From Oscillospiraceae bacterium (GTDB lineage Bacteria > Bacillota > Clostridia > Oscillospirales > Acutalibacteraceae): a stretch of 44,883 nucleotides of DNA. The position numbers and the translations under genes were made by a program. Of this stretch, positions 16,661-25,224 are shown in pieces. The notes under the pieces are model-generated. The model did not search any database. It saw only the letters and a program-made list of their open reading frames with translations, and was not told the origin of the DNA. Location: contig SVPZ01000022.1 of the NCBI GenBank assembly GCA_015065605.1, positions 1 to 44,883 of the forward strand. Reading direction: 5' to 3'. Every line of letters starts with the position of its first letter. Positions within the stretch are counted from its first letter, which is position 1.

Positions 16661-18385
16661 ATGAAAACTGTACTAAAATATATTAAACCGTACTATTTAA
16701 GAATGTTGTGGGGATTAAGCATAAAAATAGCAGGTACGGTTGTTGAACTTTTCATCCCTTATATATTAACGCATATTTTAGAAAATGTTATATATACCTC
16801 GAACGTTAAAAAGATAGTATTCTGGGGCTTTATGATGATTCTTTGCGCAGGATGCGCCTGTATATTTAACGTTATTGCAAACAGAATGGCTTCCAAGGTT
16901 TCTAACGATTTTTCCGAAATACTACGTCGTGATTTATTTGCAAAAACCTTAAGGCTTTCTGCTGCTCAGACAGATGCTTTTACCATTGCTTCTCTTGAAT
17001 CGCGAATAACTACCGATACCTATAATATTTATCATTTTGTCGGTATGATGCAGAGAATGGGCGTCAGAGCGCCTATTATGCTTATTGGCGGAATAATTAT
17101 AACTATGATAATGGATAGTTATCTTTCTTTGGTTATGGTGGCAACAATGCCTTTGCTATTTATCTGCGTTTACATAGTTTCTGCAAGCGGTATTCCTCTA
17201 TACAAAAAGGTGCAGACTTCAGTTGACGGTATGATAAGAGTTGTACGTGAGGATGCTCAGGGAATTAGAGTAATAAAGGCTCTTTCTAAGGATAAATATG
17301 AGCATAAAAGATATGATAAGGCAAATTTAGCGCTTGTTAAAAACGAAAGAAAAGCAGGTATTATAATGGGGTCTGTCCACCCGATTATGAATTTGTTTAT
17401 GAATATGGGTATCGTTGCTGTTGTTGCTTTAAGCGCTAACAGAGTATTAAACCATCAGTCAACACCTGAAACGGTTATTGCTTTTATGCAATATTTTACT
17501 CAGATTTCGATGTCGATGATGGTAATGTCGAGAATGTTTACTATGGCCAGTAAATGTTCCGCTTCCGCTAACCGAGTGGCTGAAATACTAAACTGCGAGG
17601 ATACTCTTAAAGAAAGAAGCGAAGAAGAGTTCCCAAGAAATGACAACGGAAGTGTTATTGAATTTAAAGACGTTGATTTTTCATACATTGGTGTTAAAAA
17701 AGATTTAACTGATATATCCTTTAAAATTAAAGACGGTGAATCCTTAGGTATAATTGGCGCTACGGGTAGCGGTAAATCTACCGTTATTAAACTTTTACTC
17801 AGGTTTTACGACGTCGGCAGCGGCGCAATTTATATCGACGGAAAAGATATCAGAACCATTGACCGAAAAGAACTATATTCCTATTTCGGCACCGTTATGC
17901 AAAATGATTTTCTTTATAACGATACTATTTATGAAAATATTAAATTTGGCAGAGATTTAAGCGACGAGCAAATAAAAACTGCCGCAAAGATTGCTCAGGC
18001 GGATGGATTTATCACTTGTTTTGAAGACGGTTACGAGCATATACTTTCTCAAAAAGGTACTAACATTTCGGGCGGTCAGAAGCAGAGAATTTTAATTTCA
18101 CGTGCTATTGCCTCTAAACCGCGTATTCTTATTCTTGATGACAGTTCTTCGGCTCTTGACTATAAGACGGAATCTAATTTAAGAAAAGCCCTGAATGAGA
18201 ATTTTAAGGATACTATTTTAATTAACGTTGCTCAACGAGTCAGCGCTGTTAAAAACTGTACTCAGATAATTGTTTTGGAAAACGGCGAAATTATCGGTAT
18301 GGGCACTCATGAAGAGTTGCTTAATAATTGCAGTGAATACAAGGAAATAAGCGATTCGCAAATGGGAGGTGCTATAGTTGAATAA
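16661..18385 (+). CDS. Heterodimeric ABC exporter, subunit with degenerate ATPase site
   Basis: A 574-residue half transporter: six membrane helices (about 15-305), then an ATPase with Walker A GATGSGKST, Q-loop VMQNDF and signature SGGQKQR. The Walker B ends ILILDDSSSALD, where aspartate replaces the catalytic glutamate, and the H-loop reads NVAQRVS, with glutamine in place of histidine. Both changes are those of the non-hydrolysing site in asymmetric exporters such as TM287/288 and BmrCD. It needs the next gene's product as partner. Start ATG follows GAGGTG, which also encodes the end of the MarR protein. The expected role is multidrug or peptide efflux. Confidence 0.92.
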   Translation: MKTVLKYIKPYYLRMLWGLSIKIAGTVVELFIPYILTHILENVIYTSNVKKIVFWGFMMILCAGCACIFNVIANRMASKVSNDFSEILRRDLFAKTLRLSAAQTDAFTIASLESRITTDTYNIYHFVGMMQRMGVRAPIMLIGGIIITMIMDSYLSLVMVATMPLLFICVYIVSASGIPLYKKVQTSVDGMIRVVREDAQGIRVIKALSKDKYEHKRYDKANLALVKNERKAGIIMGSVHPIMNLFMNMGIVAVVALSANRVLNHQSTPETVIAFMQYFTQISMSMMVMSRMFTMASKCSASANRVAEILNCEDTLKERSEEEFPRNDNGSVIEFKDVDFSYIGVKKDLTDISFKIKDGESLGIIGATGSGKSTVIKLLLRFYDVGSGAIYIDGKDIRTIDRKELYSYFGTVMQNDFLYNDTIYENIKFGRDLSDEQIKTAAKIAQADGFITCFEDGYEHILSQKGTNISGGQKQRILISRAIASKPRILILDDSSSALDYKTESNLRKALNENFKDTILINVAQRVSAVKNCTQIIVLENGEIIGMGTHEELLNNCSEYKEISDSQMGGAIVE

Positions 18386-20162
18386 GGAAAAGAAAAAATT
18401 CAGAATAGGCATCCTGTGGCGACTTCTGACCTACGTTTTTAAATCGTGGCCGCTTTTTATCCTTGCCGTAGTTATGACCTTACTTTCAAATCAGCTGGCG
18501 CTTTTAGGCCCTAAATATTCGGGTGAAGCGATTGATGCTATAGCAAATAAAAACGGAATAGATTTTTCGGTTGTTAAGGATAACGTAATAAAAATGATAA
18601 TTTGTTACGCTTTATCAGCGATTCTTTCCTACGTTCTGGCGATTATTATGATTAATATAAGTCAGAAGGTTGTTTACAGAATGAGAAAGCAGTTATTCGA
18701 AAAACTGACCACCTTGCCGGTAAGTTTCTTTGATACAACGGCAACGGGCGATATTATAAGCCGTATTTCTTATGATATTGATACCGTAAACGCATCTCTT
18801 TCTCATGATTTGGTACAGGTAATGACTAGTATTTATACAGTTGTCGGTTCACTTATTTTTATGTGGCGAATTTCAAAACCGATGATAATCATTTTCGTAA
18901 TTACCGTTCCTATATCTATTTTCTTTACACGTTACCGTTCAAAAAAGGTAAGACCGATGTTCAGTCTTCGTTCAAGAAAACTTGGAGAACTTAACGGTTA
19001 TGCGGAAGAGATGCTGTCGGGTTGCCGTACCATTCAGGCTTATCACAAAGAAGATGAAATAGGCAGAAGGTTTAACGAGCGAAATAATGACGCTACTAAC
19101 GCTTATTATAAGGCGGAATATTACGCTTCGGCTATGGGTCCATCCATTAACTTTATAAATAATCTTTCAATTTCTCTTGTTATGATACTTGGCGGCATAT
19201 TATTTATGTATTCACAGTCGGGTGTTATAAAGAGCAGCAGTCTTTTCTTTATCACCCTTGGCGGTGTAGCGCAATTCGTTCAGTATTCACGTAAATTTGC
19301 AGGTCCAATTAATGAATTTGCAAACATTCTTCACGAATTTCAGTCTGCTTTTTCTGCTGCCGAAAGAGTGTTTAAAATCATTGATGAAGACCCTGAAAAA
19401 CTTGACGGAAATGATGCTGCCGAACTTAAAGAGGTTTCGGGTGACGTTAAATTCAGTAATGTGTTTTTTGGTTACACGCCCGATAAAACTATACTAAAGG
19501 GTATAACGATAGATGCCCAAAAAGGCAAGACGGTTGCAATAGTTGGTCCTACCGGTGCAGGCAAAACTACAATTATAAATCTTTTAATGCGCTTTTACGA
19601 TGTAAATTCGGGCACAATAACAGTAGATGGATTAACAATAGAAAATATCAAACGCGAAGATTTAAGAAAAGCCTATACGATGGTTTTGCAGGATACGTGG
19701 CTATTTAGTGGCACTGTTGCCGAAAATATAGCATACGGTAAAGAGGGCGCAACTATGGACGAAGTTATCGAGGTTGCAAAAGCCGCTAAAATTCATAATT
19801 ATATTGAGCATTTGCCTGACGGTTACGATACGATTTTAAGTGATGACGGCGTTAATATTTCAAAGGGACAAAAACAACTTATTACTATCGCCAGAGCTAT
19901 GCTTTCTGATGCGCCTATGCTGATTCTTGATGAAGCAACCTCTAACGTTGACTCAAGAACCGAAATTCAGATTCAGGAGGCTCTCGCCAAACTTATGACG
20001 GGAAGAACCTGCTTCGTTATTGCACACCGACTGTCAACAATAAAAAATGCCGATGTAATAATTGTTTTACAGGATGGCAAAATTTCAGAACTTGGTAATC
20101 ACGAAGAACTGCTGAGTCTTGGCGGCTTTTACAGTAAACTTTATAATTCTCAGTTCGATTAA
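18378..20162 (+). CDS. Heterodimeric ABC exporter, catalytic subunit
   Basis: A 594-residue half transporter with six membrane helices (about 20-325) and a complete ATPase core: Walker A GPTGAGKTT, Walker B MLILDEATSNVD with the catalytic glutamate, and H-loop IAHRLS. Its signature motif is changed to SKGQKQ in place of SGGQ, which complements the upstream subunit's altered Walker B and H-loop: together they form one working and one degenerate site. The start is TTG 18378, overlapping the previous gene by 8 bases, with GGGAGG at proper spacing. A strong terminator ends the operon. Confidence 0.93.
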   Translation: MNKEKKKFRIGILWRLLTYVFKSWPLFILAVVMTLLSNQLALLGPKYSGEAIDAIANKNGIDFSVVKDNVIKMIICYALSAILSYVLAIIMINISQKVVYRMRKQLFEKLTTLPVSFFDTTATGDIISRISYDIDTVNASLSHDLVQVMTSIYTVVGSLIFMWRISKPMIIIFVITVPISIFFTRYRSKKVRPMFSLRSRKLGELNGYAEEMLSGCRTIQAYHKEDEIGRRFNERNNDATNAYYKAEYYASAMGPSINFINNLSISLVMILGGILFMYSQSGVIKSSSLFFITLGGVAQFVQYSRKFAGPINEFANILHEFQSAFSAAERVFKIIDEDPEKLDGNDAAELKEVSGDVKFSNVFFGYTPDKTILKGITIDAQKGKTVAIVGPTGAGKTTIINLLMRFYDVNSGTITVDGLTIENIKREDLRKAYTMVLQDTWLFSGTVAENIAYGKEGATMDEVIEVAKAAKIHNYIEHLPDGYDTILSDDGVNISKGQKQLITIARAMLSDAPMLILDEATSNVDSRTEIQIQEALAKLMTGRTCFVIAHRLSTIKNADVIIVLQDGKISELGNHEELLSLGGFYSKLYNSQFD

Positions 20163-20165
20163 AAG

Positions 20166-20199
20166 GAAAACCCGAAACACAGTGTTTCGGGTTTTTAAT
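20166..20199. terminator. Bidirectional intrinsic terminator
   Basis: AAAACCCGAAACAC-A-GTGTTTCGGGTTTTT between convergent genes; an A-run and a T-run allow action in both directions. Confidence 0.92.
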
Positions 20200-20205
20200 A
20201 TAATA

Positions 20206-22266
20206 TTAAAGTTTAGTTGCAACGTCCCAGGCTTGCCAGATAACAGTTCTTAGGTTTCCGACTTTACTTGCATCGCCGATAATATGAACATGACGGCTCT
20301 TTTTGGTAAGAGGAGCGGGGTTATAACCGACCGACATAATCACACTGTCAGCGGGGATATCAAGCAAGTTTCCATCCTTATCTTTAACGGTAACACAGTT
20401 TTCTTTAATTTCGGTAACACCGGTTTCAAGATAAACAGGTACGTTATTGGTTTTAAAGAAATCACGTAGGAAGCTTGTGTTAGCAAGACACACGCCTTTT
20501 GTAACTATAAGATCATCCTGCATTTCAACAATAACGGGCTTTTTGCCGTTTAAGTATAAGTCATATGCGATTTCGCAACCCGTAAGACCGCCGCCTATAA
20601 CGACTACGTTTTCACCGACGGTTTTGTTTTTGAGTAAATAATCTATGGCTTCAATGGTGTTTTCGGCGCCCTTAAGCGGCACTTTCTTTGCAACTGCACC
20701 TGTAGCGATGATTATTTCGTCGGCATCAAGTGTTTTTACATCCTTAATTTCGGTGTTAAGATTTATCTCAATGGGATATTTAGACAGTTCACGAATGTAC
20801 CAAGAAATAAGCGCTCTGTCTTTTTCCTTAAAAGAAGGAGCTGCGGCGGCGATAAACACACCACCCAGTTTATCGGTTTTTTCATAAAGGATGACCTTGT
20901 GTCCACGCTTTGCTGAAACTATTGCCGCTTCCATACCACCGATACCGCCACCGATTATAGCAATTTTCTTTTGCTTTTTGGCGGGGGCAATATAGTATTT
21001 CTTAGACTGCATAGTCTGCGGATTAAGAGCGCAACGTGAAAGACCCATAGTATCGGTTAAATCCTGAGTATTTGCATGTCCTTTAGATGAGGAAAAATTG
21101 AAGCAGCCGCTGTGACAACAGATACAGGGCTTTATATCTTCGATTCTGTCTTCAATAAGTTTGGTAATCCATTCGGGGTCAACAAGGAACTGACGTGCAA
21201 CGCCTACGCCGTCAATTTTGCCTTCTTCAACCGCTTTTGCGCCTACCTCGGCATCCATACGTCCTGCACATACAACGGGAATATCAACAAATTTTTTAAT
21301 ATGAGCAACATCCTCTAAATTGCAGTTTTCGGGCATATACATTGGTGGATGAGCCCAGTACCAAGAGTCGTAGGTTCCGTTATCGGCATTAAGCATATCG
21401 TAACCTGCATCCTGAAGGTATTTTGCGGCTTTTTCGGATTCTTCCATATTTCTGCCGACTTCGGTATAATCTTCACCCGGTATAGCGCCTTCGCAAAAGC
21501 CTTTCATTTTAGACTCTACGGAGTAACGAAGTGAAACAGGGAAGTCGTTTCCACATTCTTCTTTAATGGCTTTTACAACCTCTGCCGCAAAGCGATAACG
21601 GTTTTCAAAGCTTCCGCCATATTCGTCGGTACGTTTGTTAAAGAATTCGATTGAAAACTGGTCGAGCAGATAACCTTCGTGAACAGCGTGTACCTCGACA
21701 CCGTCAACACCTGCTTCTTTACAAAGCTTAGCGGTTTTGGCAAAGGCTTCGATTATTTCTTTAATTTGCTTTACGGTCATTTCGGGACATTCGATATCAT
21801 GTGCCCAACGTGAAGGCTGAGGAGAGGGAGAAGCAAGTTCATGTGAAGTATCGATAATAGGTTTTATAATAGCACGGGTAAATTTATTCTTATGTATAGG
21901 AGCGATAAGCTCGGTTATAGCCCAGGAACGACCCATACCTGCGGTAAGCTGAATAAAGAGCTTAGCGCCTGTTTTATGAATTTCATCCATAAATTCCTTT
22001 AATTCATCGAACATTTTTGGGTTTTGCCAAAGCCATTTACCCCAGAAGGTATCGCGTAACGGCGCAATACCCGGAATAATAAGACCAACGTTATTATTAG
22101 CGCGTTCAAGGAAAAGTTTTGCCGCTTCTTTATCGAAGTGACAACCCGTAAGTTCAAACCAACCGAACAGAGAGGTTCCGCCCATAGGACACATTACAAT
22201 TCTGTTTTTGATTTCAACGTTACCGATTTTCCAAGGGGTAAACAATGCTTCATATTTTTTATCCAT
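20206..22266 (-). CDS. Old Yellow Enzyme-type NAD(P)H:flavin oxidoreductase with Fe-S and FAD domains (2-enoate/dienoyl-CoA reductase family)
   Basis: A 686-residue three-part flavoenzyme. The N-terminal FMN barrel carries HAVHEGYLLDQFSIEF and NKRTDEYGGSFENRYRF, the OYE substrate and flavin motifs. A 4Fe-4S loop reads CICCHSGC, then the fourth cysteine in SRCALNP after 23 residues, longer than the ~11 of FadH. The C-terminal FAD/NAD domain has IAIIGGGIGGMEAA and VVVIGGGLTGCEIA and ends with HIIGDAS. The family (FadH, BaiCD/BaiH, enoate reductases) reduces carbon-carbon double bonds in acids, CoA esters or bile acids. It lies behind a DUF1846 gene in one transcription unit. The substrate cannot be assigned. 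Confidence 0.9.
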   Translation of the reverse strand: MDKKYEALFTPWKIGNVEIKNRIVMCPMGGTSLFGWFELTGCHFDKEAAKLFLERANNNVGLIIPGIAPLRDTFWGKWLWQNPKMFDELKEFMDEIHKTGAKLFIQLTAGMGRSWAITELIAPIHKNKFTRAIIKPIIDTSHELASPSPQPSRWAHDIECPEMTVKQIKEIIEAFAKTAKLCKEAGVDGVEVHAVHEGYLLDQFSIEFFNKRTDEYGGSFENRYRFAAEVVKAIKEECGNDFPVSLRYSVESKMKGFCEGAIPGEDYTEVGRNMEESEKAAKYLQDAGYDMLNADNGTYDSWYWAHPPMYMPENCNLEDVAHIKKFVDIPVVCAGRMDAEVGAKAVEEGKIDGVGVARQFLVDPEWITKLIEDRIEDIKPCICCHSGCFNFSSSKGHANTQDLTDTMGLSRCALNPQTMQSKKYYIAPAKKQKKIAIIGGGIGGMEAAIVSAKRGHKVILYEKTDKLGGVFIAAAAPSFKEKDRALISWYIRELSKYPIEINLNTEIKDVKTLDADEIIIATGAVAKKVPLKGAENTIEAIDYLLKNKTVGENVVVIGGGLTGCEIAYDLYLNGKKPVIVEMQDDLIVTKGVCLANTSFLRDFFKTNNVPVYLETGVTEIKENCVTVKDKDGNLLDIPADSVIMSVGYNPAPLTKKSRHVHIIGDASKVGNLRTVIWQAWDVATKL

Positions 22267-22289
22267 AATTATACTCCTTTACAGTATAA

Positions 22290-22316
22290 ACGGCACACTG
22301 TATTTTTGTGTGCCGT
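22290..22316. other. Hairpin between DUF1846 and OYE genes
   Basis: ACGGCACAC (22290-22298) pairs with GTGTGCCGT (22308-22316). In the leftward reading direction the following T-run is weak, so it may only attenuate or process the message between the two genes. Confidence 0.55.
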
Positions 22317-22321
22317 ATTTT

Positions 22322-23806
22322 TTATGCATGATAAAGTTTTTTAGTCTGATATTTCGGCTCACAGGTAAGATTTACGCCAAGTTTTCTGAAGGTCTGCTCA
22401 TCAACGCGAGAAAGAATAACGGTAGAATGAGCCTCAAGACCACGAAGATTTTTAACCTGATTCATAGCAAGTTTTGCATTTTCGTCGGTTGCGGCGCAAA
22501 TAGAAAGGGCAACAAGCACTTCATCGGTGTGAAGTCTGGGGTTGTGATTGCCGAGAGCAGTAGTTTTCATAATCTGAATTGGTTCGATTATGGTGGGAGA
22601 AAGTAGTTTTACTTCGTCGGGAATTCCTGCAAGTTCTTTTAATACGTTAAGAAGCATTGAGGAAGAAGCACCGAGTAGGGATGATGTTTTACCCGTAATA
22701 ATGCGTCCGTCGTCAAGCTGAATTGCGGTGGCAGGAGAGCCGGACAATTCCGCTTTATCGTTTGCGGCTTTTACAACGTGGCGATCGTTAACCGAAATGC
22801 CAAGCTGATTCATTAAAAGTTCAATTTTGGTTACCTCGGCGTGTTCACCCATACCCTGACGTTCGGCACACAAAGCATTATAGTATCTTCTTATTATTTC
22901 CTGATTAGCGGCATTTCTGCAAACGATATCATCGTTTATTGCGCAACCGACCATATTAACACCCATATCGGTGGGGCTCTTATAAACGGAAGTGCCCAGT
23001 ATTTTTTCCATCATAGCGTTAAGTACGGGGAAAATTTCAATATCGCGGTTATAATTTATCGCAGTTTCACCGTAGGCTTCAAGATGGAAGGGGTCAATCA
23101 TATTAACGTCGTTAAGATCGGCAGTAGCAGCCTCGTAAGCAACGTTAACGGGATGTTTAAGAGGAATGTTCCAGATAGGGAAGGTTTCAAATTTAGCATA
23201 ACCTGCTTTAACACCACGTTTATGCTCGTGATAAAGCTGTGAAAGACAGGTAGCCATTTTACCGCTGCAGGGACCCGGACCGGTAACAACAACCAATTTT
23301 CTCTCGGTTTCGATATAGTCGTTTTTTCCAAATCCGTCATCACTGACAATAAGCGGAATGTTAGAGGGGTAGTCTTGTATGGGATAATGTCTATACACCT
23401 TTATTCCCAAATTTTTAAGACGCTTTTCAAAAGCCAATGCCAAAGGTTGTCCCATAAAGAAGGTAATAACTACACTTCCAACAAACAGACCGATGTCACG
23501 GAAGGCGTCAATAAGGCGCAGAGTATCAAGGTCGTAGGTGATACCAAGGTCACCACGACGTTTGTTTTTCTCGATAGCGTCGGCGTTTATTGCAATAACA
23601 ATCTCAGCATCATCTTTTAAATTTAAAAGCATTTTGACCTTTGAGTCAGGCTCGAACCCCGGTAATACACGGGAAGCGTGAAAGTCGTCAAAAAGCTTAC
23701 CGCCGAATTCCATATAAAGCTTATCACCGAACATTTCAATACGGTCACGAATGTTCTGTGACTGAAGTTTTATATATTCGGCATTGTCAAACCCCTTTTT
23801 AGCCAT
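22322..23806 (-). CDS. DUF1846 family protein
   Basis: A 494-residue cytosolic protein of the DUF1846 family, common in Firmicutes, with no established biochemical role that I know of. Recognisable features are the opening GFDNAEYIKLQSQNIRDRI, a P-loop-like TGPGPCSGKMATCLSQLYHE (about 181-200), FPIWNIPLKHPVN, and a C-terminal half with GVNMVGCAI and HSTVILSRVDE. I place the start at ATG 23806, which follows AGGTGA; an in-frame ATG at 23827 lies upstream of that RBS. It is first in a unit with the OYE flavoenzyme. The P-loop-like stretch hints at nucleotide binding, but I see no full Walker B. Confidence 0.88.
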   Translation of the reverse strand: MAKKGFDNAEYIKLQSQNIRDRIEMFGDKLYMEFGGKLFDDFHASRVLPGFEPDSKVKMLLNLKDDAEIVIAINADAIEKNKRRGDLGITYDLDTLRLIDAFRDIGLFVGSVVITFFMGQPLALAFEKRLKNLGIKVYRHYPIQDYPSNIPLIVSDDGFGKNDYIETERKLVVVTGPGPCSGKMATCLSQLYHEHKRGVKAGYAKFETFPIWNIPLKHPVNVAYEAATADLNDVNMIDPFHLEAYGETAINYNRDIEIFPVLNAMMEKILGTSVYKSPTDMGVNMVGCAINDDIVCRNAANQEIIRRYYNALCAERQGMGEHAEVTKIELLMNQLGISVNDRHVVKAANDKAELSGSPATAIQLDDGRIITGKTSSLLGASSSMLLNVLKELAGIPDEVKLLSPTIIEPIQIMKTTALGNHNPRLHTDEVLVALSICAATDENAKLAMNQVKNLRGLEAHSTVILSRVDEQTFRKLGVNLTCEPKYQTKKLYHA

Positions 23807-23844
23807 TTTTTCACCTGTTTTCATCAAAATATAACTTATTAATC

Positions 23845-23873
23845 ATTATATCAAAGAGTAATTGTTCTTTCAA
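23845..23873 (-). promoter_or_regulatory. Promoter of the DUF1846/OYE unit
   Basis: On the minus strand TTGAAA (complement of 23868-23873), 17-base spacer, TATAAT (complement of 23845-23850), about 39 bases before the ATG. Confidence 0.82.
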
Positions 23874-23891
23874 GAGAATTTATTAAAATAA

Positions 23892-25064
23892 TCATAATTT
23901 TAATAACTTTTTATCATACTGAGAATATGATTTAAGCATAGGATTAAACGACATCGCATAAAGACCTGAGGTTTGTTCTTCAAGTTCAAAGGTTTTCTTT
24001 GCAAACCCTTCGAGTTTTAATGCATCCTTAGCGTTAATTATTAAAGGTATATTGGATTTTTTTGATATTTCTTTAATCAGTTCTTCGCCTTTTTTAGTAC
24101 AACCTAAAACGTGAATATAAGGTGGTTTTTTCTTTAAAAATTCGTTGGTGATACCGAATGCGGCACATAAAAGAATACGGCGTATTCTTGCCATTGTGTA
24201 ACGCTTGGTTTTCACTTTTTCTAAAAGGTCGGAAAAACTTTCGCACGTATAAAGATGTTTTATTATTCTGTTTTCAAGCCCTTCGCTTACGTCAGGAATC
24301 TCTAAAAGGTCGTTTTCATTTAAACTTCTTAATTTGAAGAGTAGGGCTGTATCAAGCCTATTGATATCAGAATATTGACCGCAAATTATATCTTCATATA
24401 TATTATCGGGAACGTATTTTTTTATTTGCTCAAATTTATTTGTTTTTATTAACTTTCTTAATGCGGTACCGCTCATATATTGGTCAATTCCATCAAAACT
24501 GTTATGGTCGGCGCCTATTCTGTTAACTGTATAAAAATCAGGGGAGAAGTTTAATCTTTTTGCCGCTGCAATATATTCAATTCCTAGGGTATTATTAGGT
24601 TCTGACAATATTAAAGACGCTAATGGAGAATGTTTTTCGGCAACTTTTTGACGGGCTGCAGCGTAAGTAACTCCGTCTTTCAGCGCTTCTTTTACTAAAT
24701 TATTAAAATTTTCGTCACAGATAATATCTGCCGTTTCTTTAAGTTTTTCTATATTTCCGCACTCACTGCCAAAAAATATATTATTGGAAATTCCTGTGCT
24801 TTTAATGAGAGAAATTCCGCCAAATGCAAAGTTTTCGGCTGATGACATAGACCAACCTACAGGAAGATTTATGACTAAATCAGCTCCGTTTTTTAAGGCG
24901 AATTCTGCACGTTTATATTTATCGAAAATAGCTAAATCACCACGTTGAACGAAGTTACCGCTCATAACGCAAATAACAGCGTCACTTTCTTCTTTTGCTC
25001 GGCTTAACAGATAGGCGTGACCATTATGAAAAGGGTTGAATTCACAAATTACGGAACTTATCAT
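23892..25064 (-). CDS. tmcAL: tRNA(Met) cytidine acetate ligase
   Basis: A 390-residue enzyme that activates acetate with ATP and acetylates the wobble cytidine of elongator tRNA-Met. The nucleotidyltransferase motif is EFNPFHNGH (8-16, with H13 and H16), followed by the family signature SGNFVQRGDLAIFDKYKRAE (35-54) and GADLVINLP. The C-terminal helical half contains KRYTMARIRRILLCA, typical of YlbM/TmcAL. RBS AAAGGAGG precedes the ATG. It is divergent from acetate kinase, and both enzymes use acetate; the neighbourhood is common in Firmicutes. Downstream, its end is 85 bases from the DUF1846 start with no clear terminator. Confidence 0.95.
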   Translation of the reverse strand: MISSVICEFNPFHNGHAYLLSRAKEESDAVICVMSGNFVQRGDLAIFDKYKRAEFALKNGADLVINLPVGWSMSSAENFAFGGISLIKSTGISNNIFFGSECGNIEKLKETADIICDENFNNLVKEALKDGVTYAAARQKVAEKHSPLASLILSEPNNTLGIEYIAAAKRLNFSPDFYTVNRIGADHNSFDGIDQYMSGTALRKLIKTNKFEQIKKYVPDNIYEDIICGQYSDINRLDTALLFKLRSLNENDLLEIPDVSEGLENRIIKHLYTCESFSDLLEKVKTKRYTMARIRRILLCAAFGITNEFLKKKPPYIHVLGCTKKGEELIKEISKKSNIPLIINAKDALKLEGFAKKTFELEEQTSGLYAMSFNPMLKSYSQYDKKLLKL

Positions 25065-25094
25065 AAATATTAACCTCCTTTTTTAAAAAATGAC

Positions 25095-25123
25095 TTGAAA
25101 AAATCAATGAAATCTATTATTAT
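25095..25123 (+). promoter_or_regulatory. Possible promoter of ackA
   Basis: TTGAAA (25095-25100) and TATTAT (25118-25123) at 17 bases. A better TATAAT at 25123-25128 lacks a -35 at proper spacing, so the exact start is uncertain. It would overlap the tmcAL leader. Confidence 0.35.
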
Positions 25124-25157
25124 ATAATAGTTAAAATATGTTGTTGATTTACGGTAT

Positions 25158-25186
25158 ATTTTATCACAAATTTATCCGTTAATCAA
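25158..25186 (-). promoter_or_regulatory. Probable promoter of tmcAL
   Basis: Minus strand TTGATT (complement of 25181-25186), 17-base spacer, TAAAAT (complement of 25158-25163). This gives a leader of nearly 90 bases. Confidence 0.5.
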
Positions 25187-25224
25187 CTCAAAAAAATCGC
25201 ATTTTGCGGATAGGAGTTTTTTTA

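Noticed and set aside
25204-25224. N-terminal extension of acetate kinase from a TTG
   Set aside because: The family starts at MKIFVVNAGSSS, and the AGGAG ribosome binding site lies inside the proposed extension.
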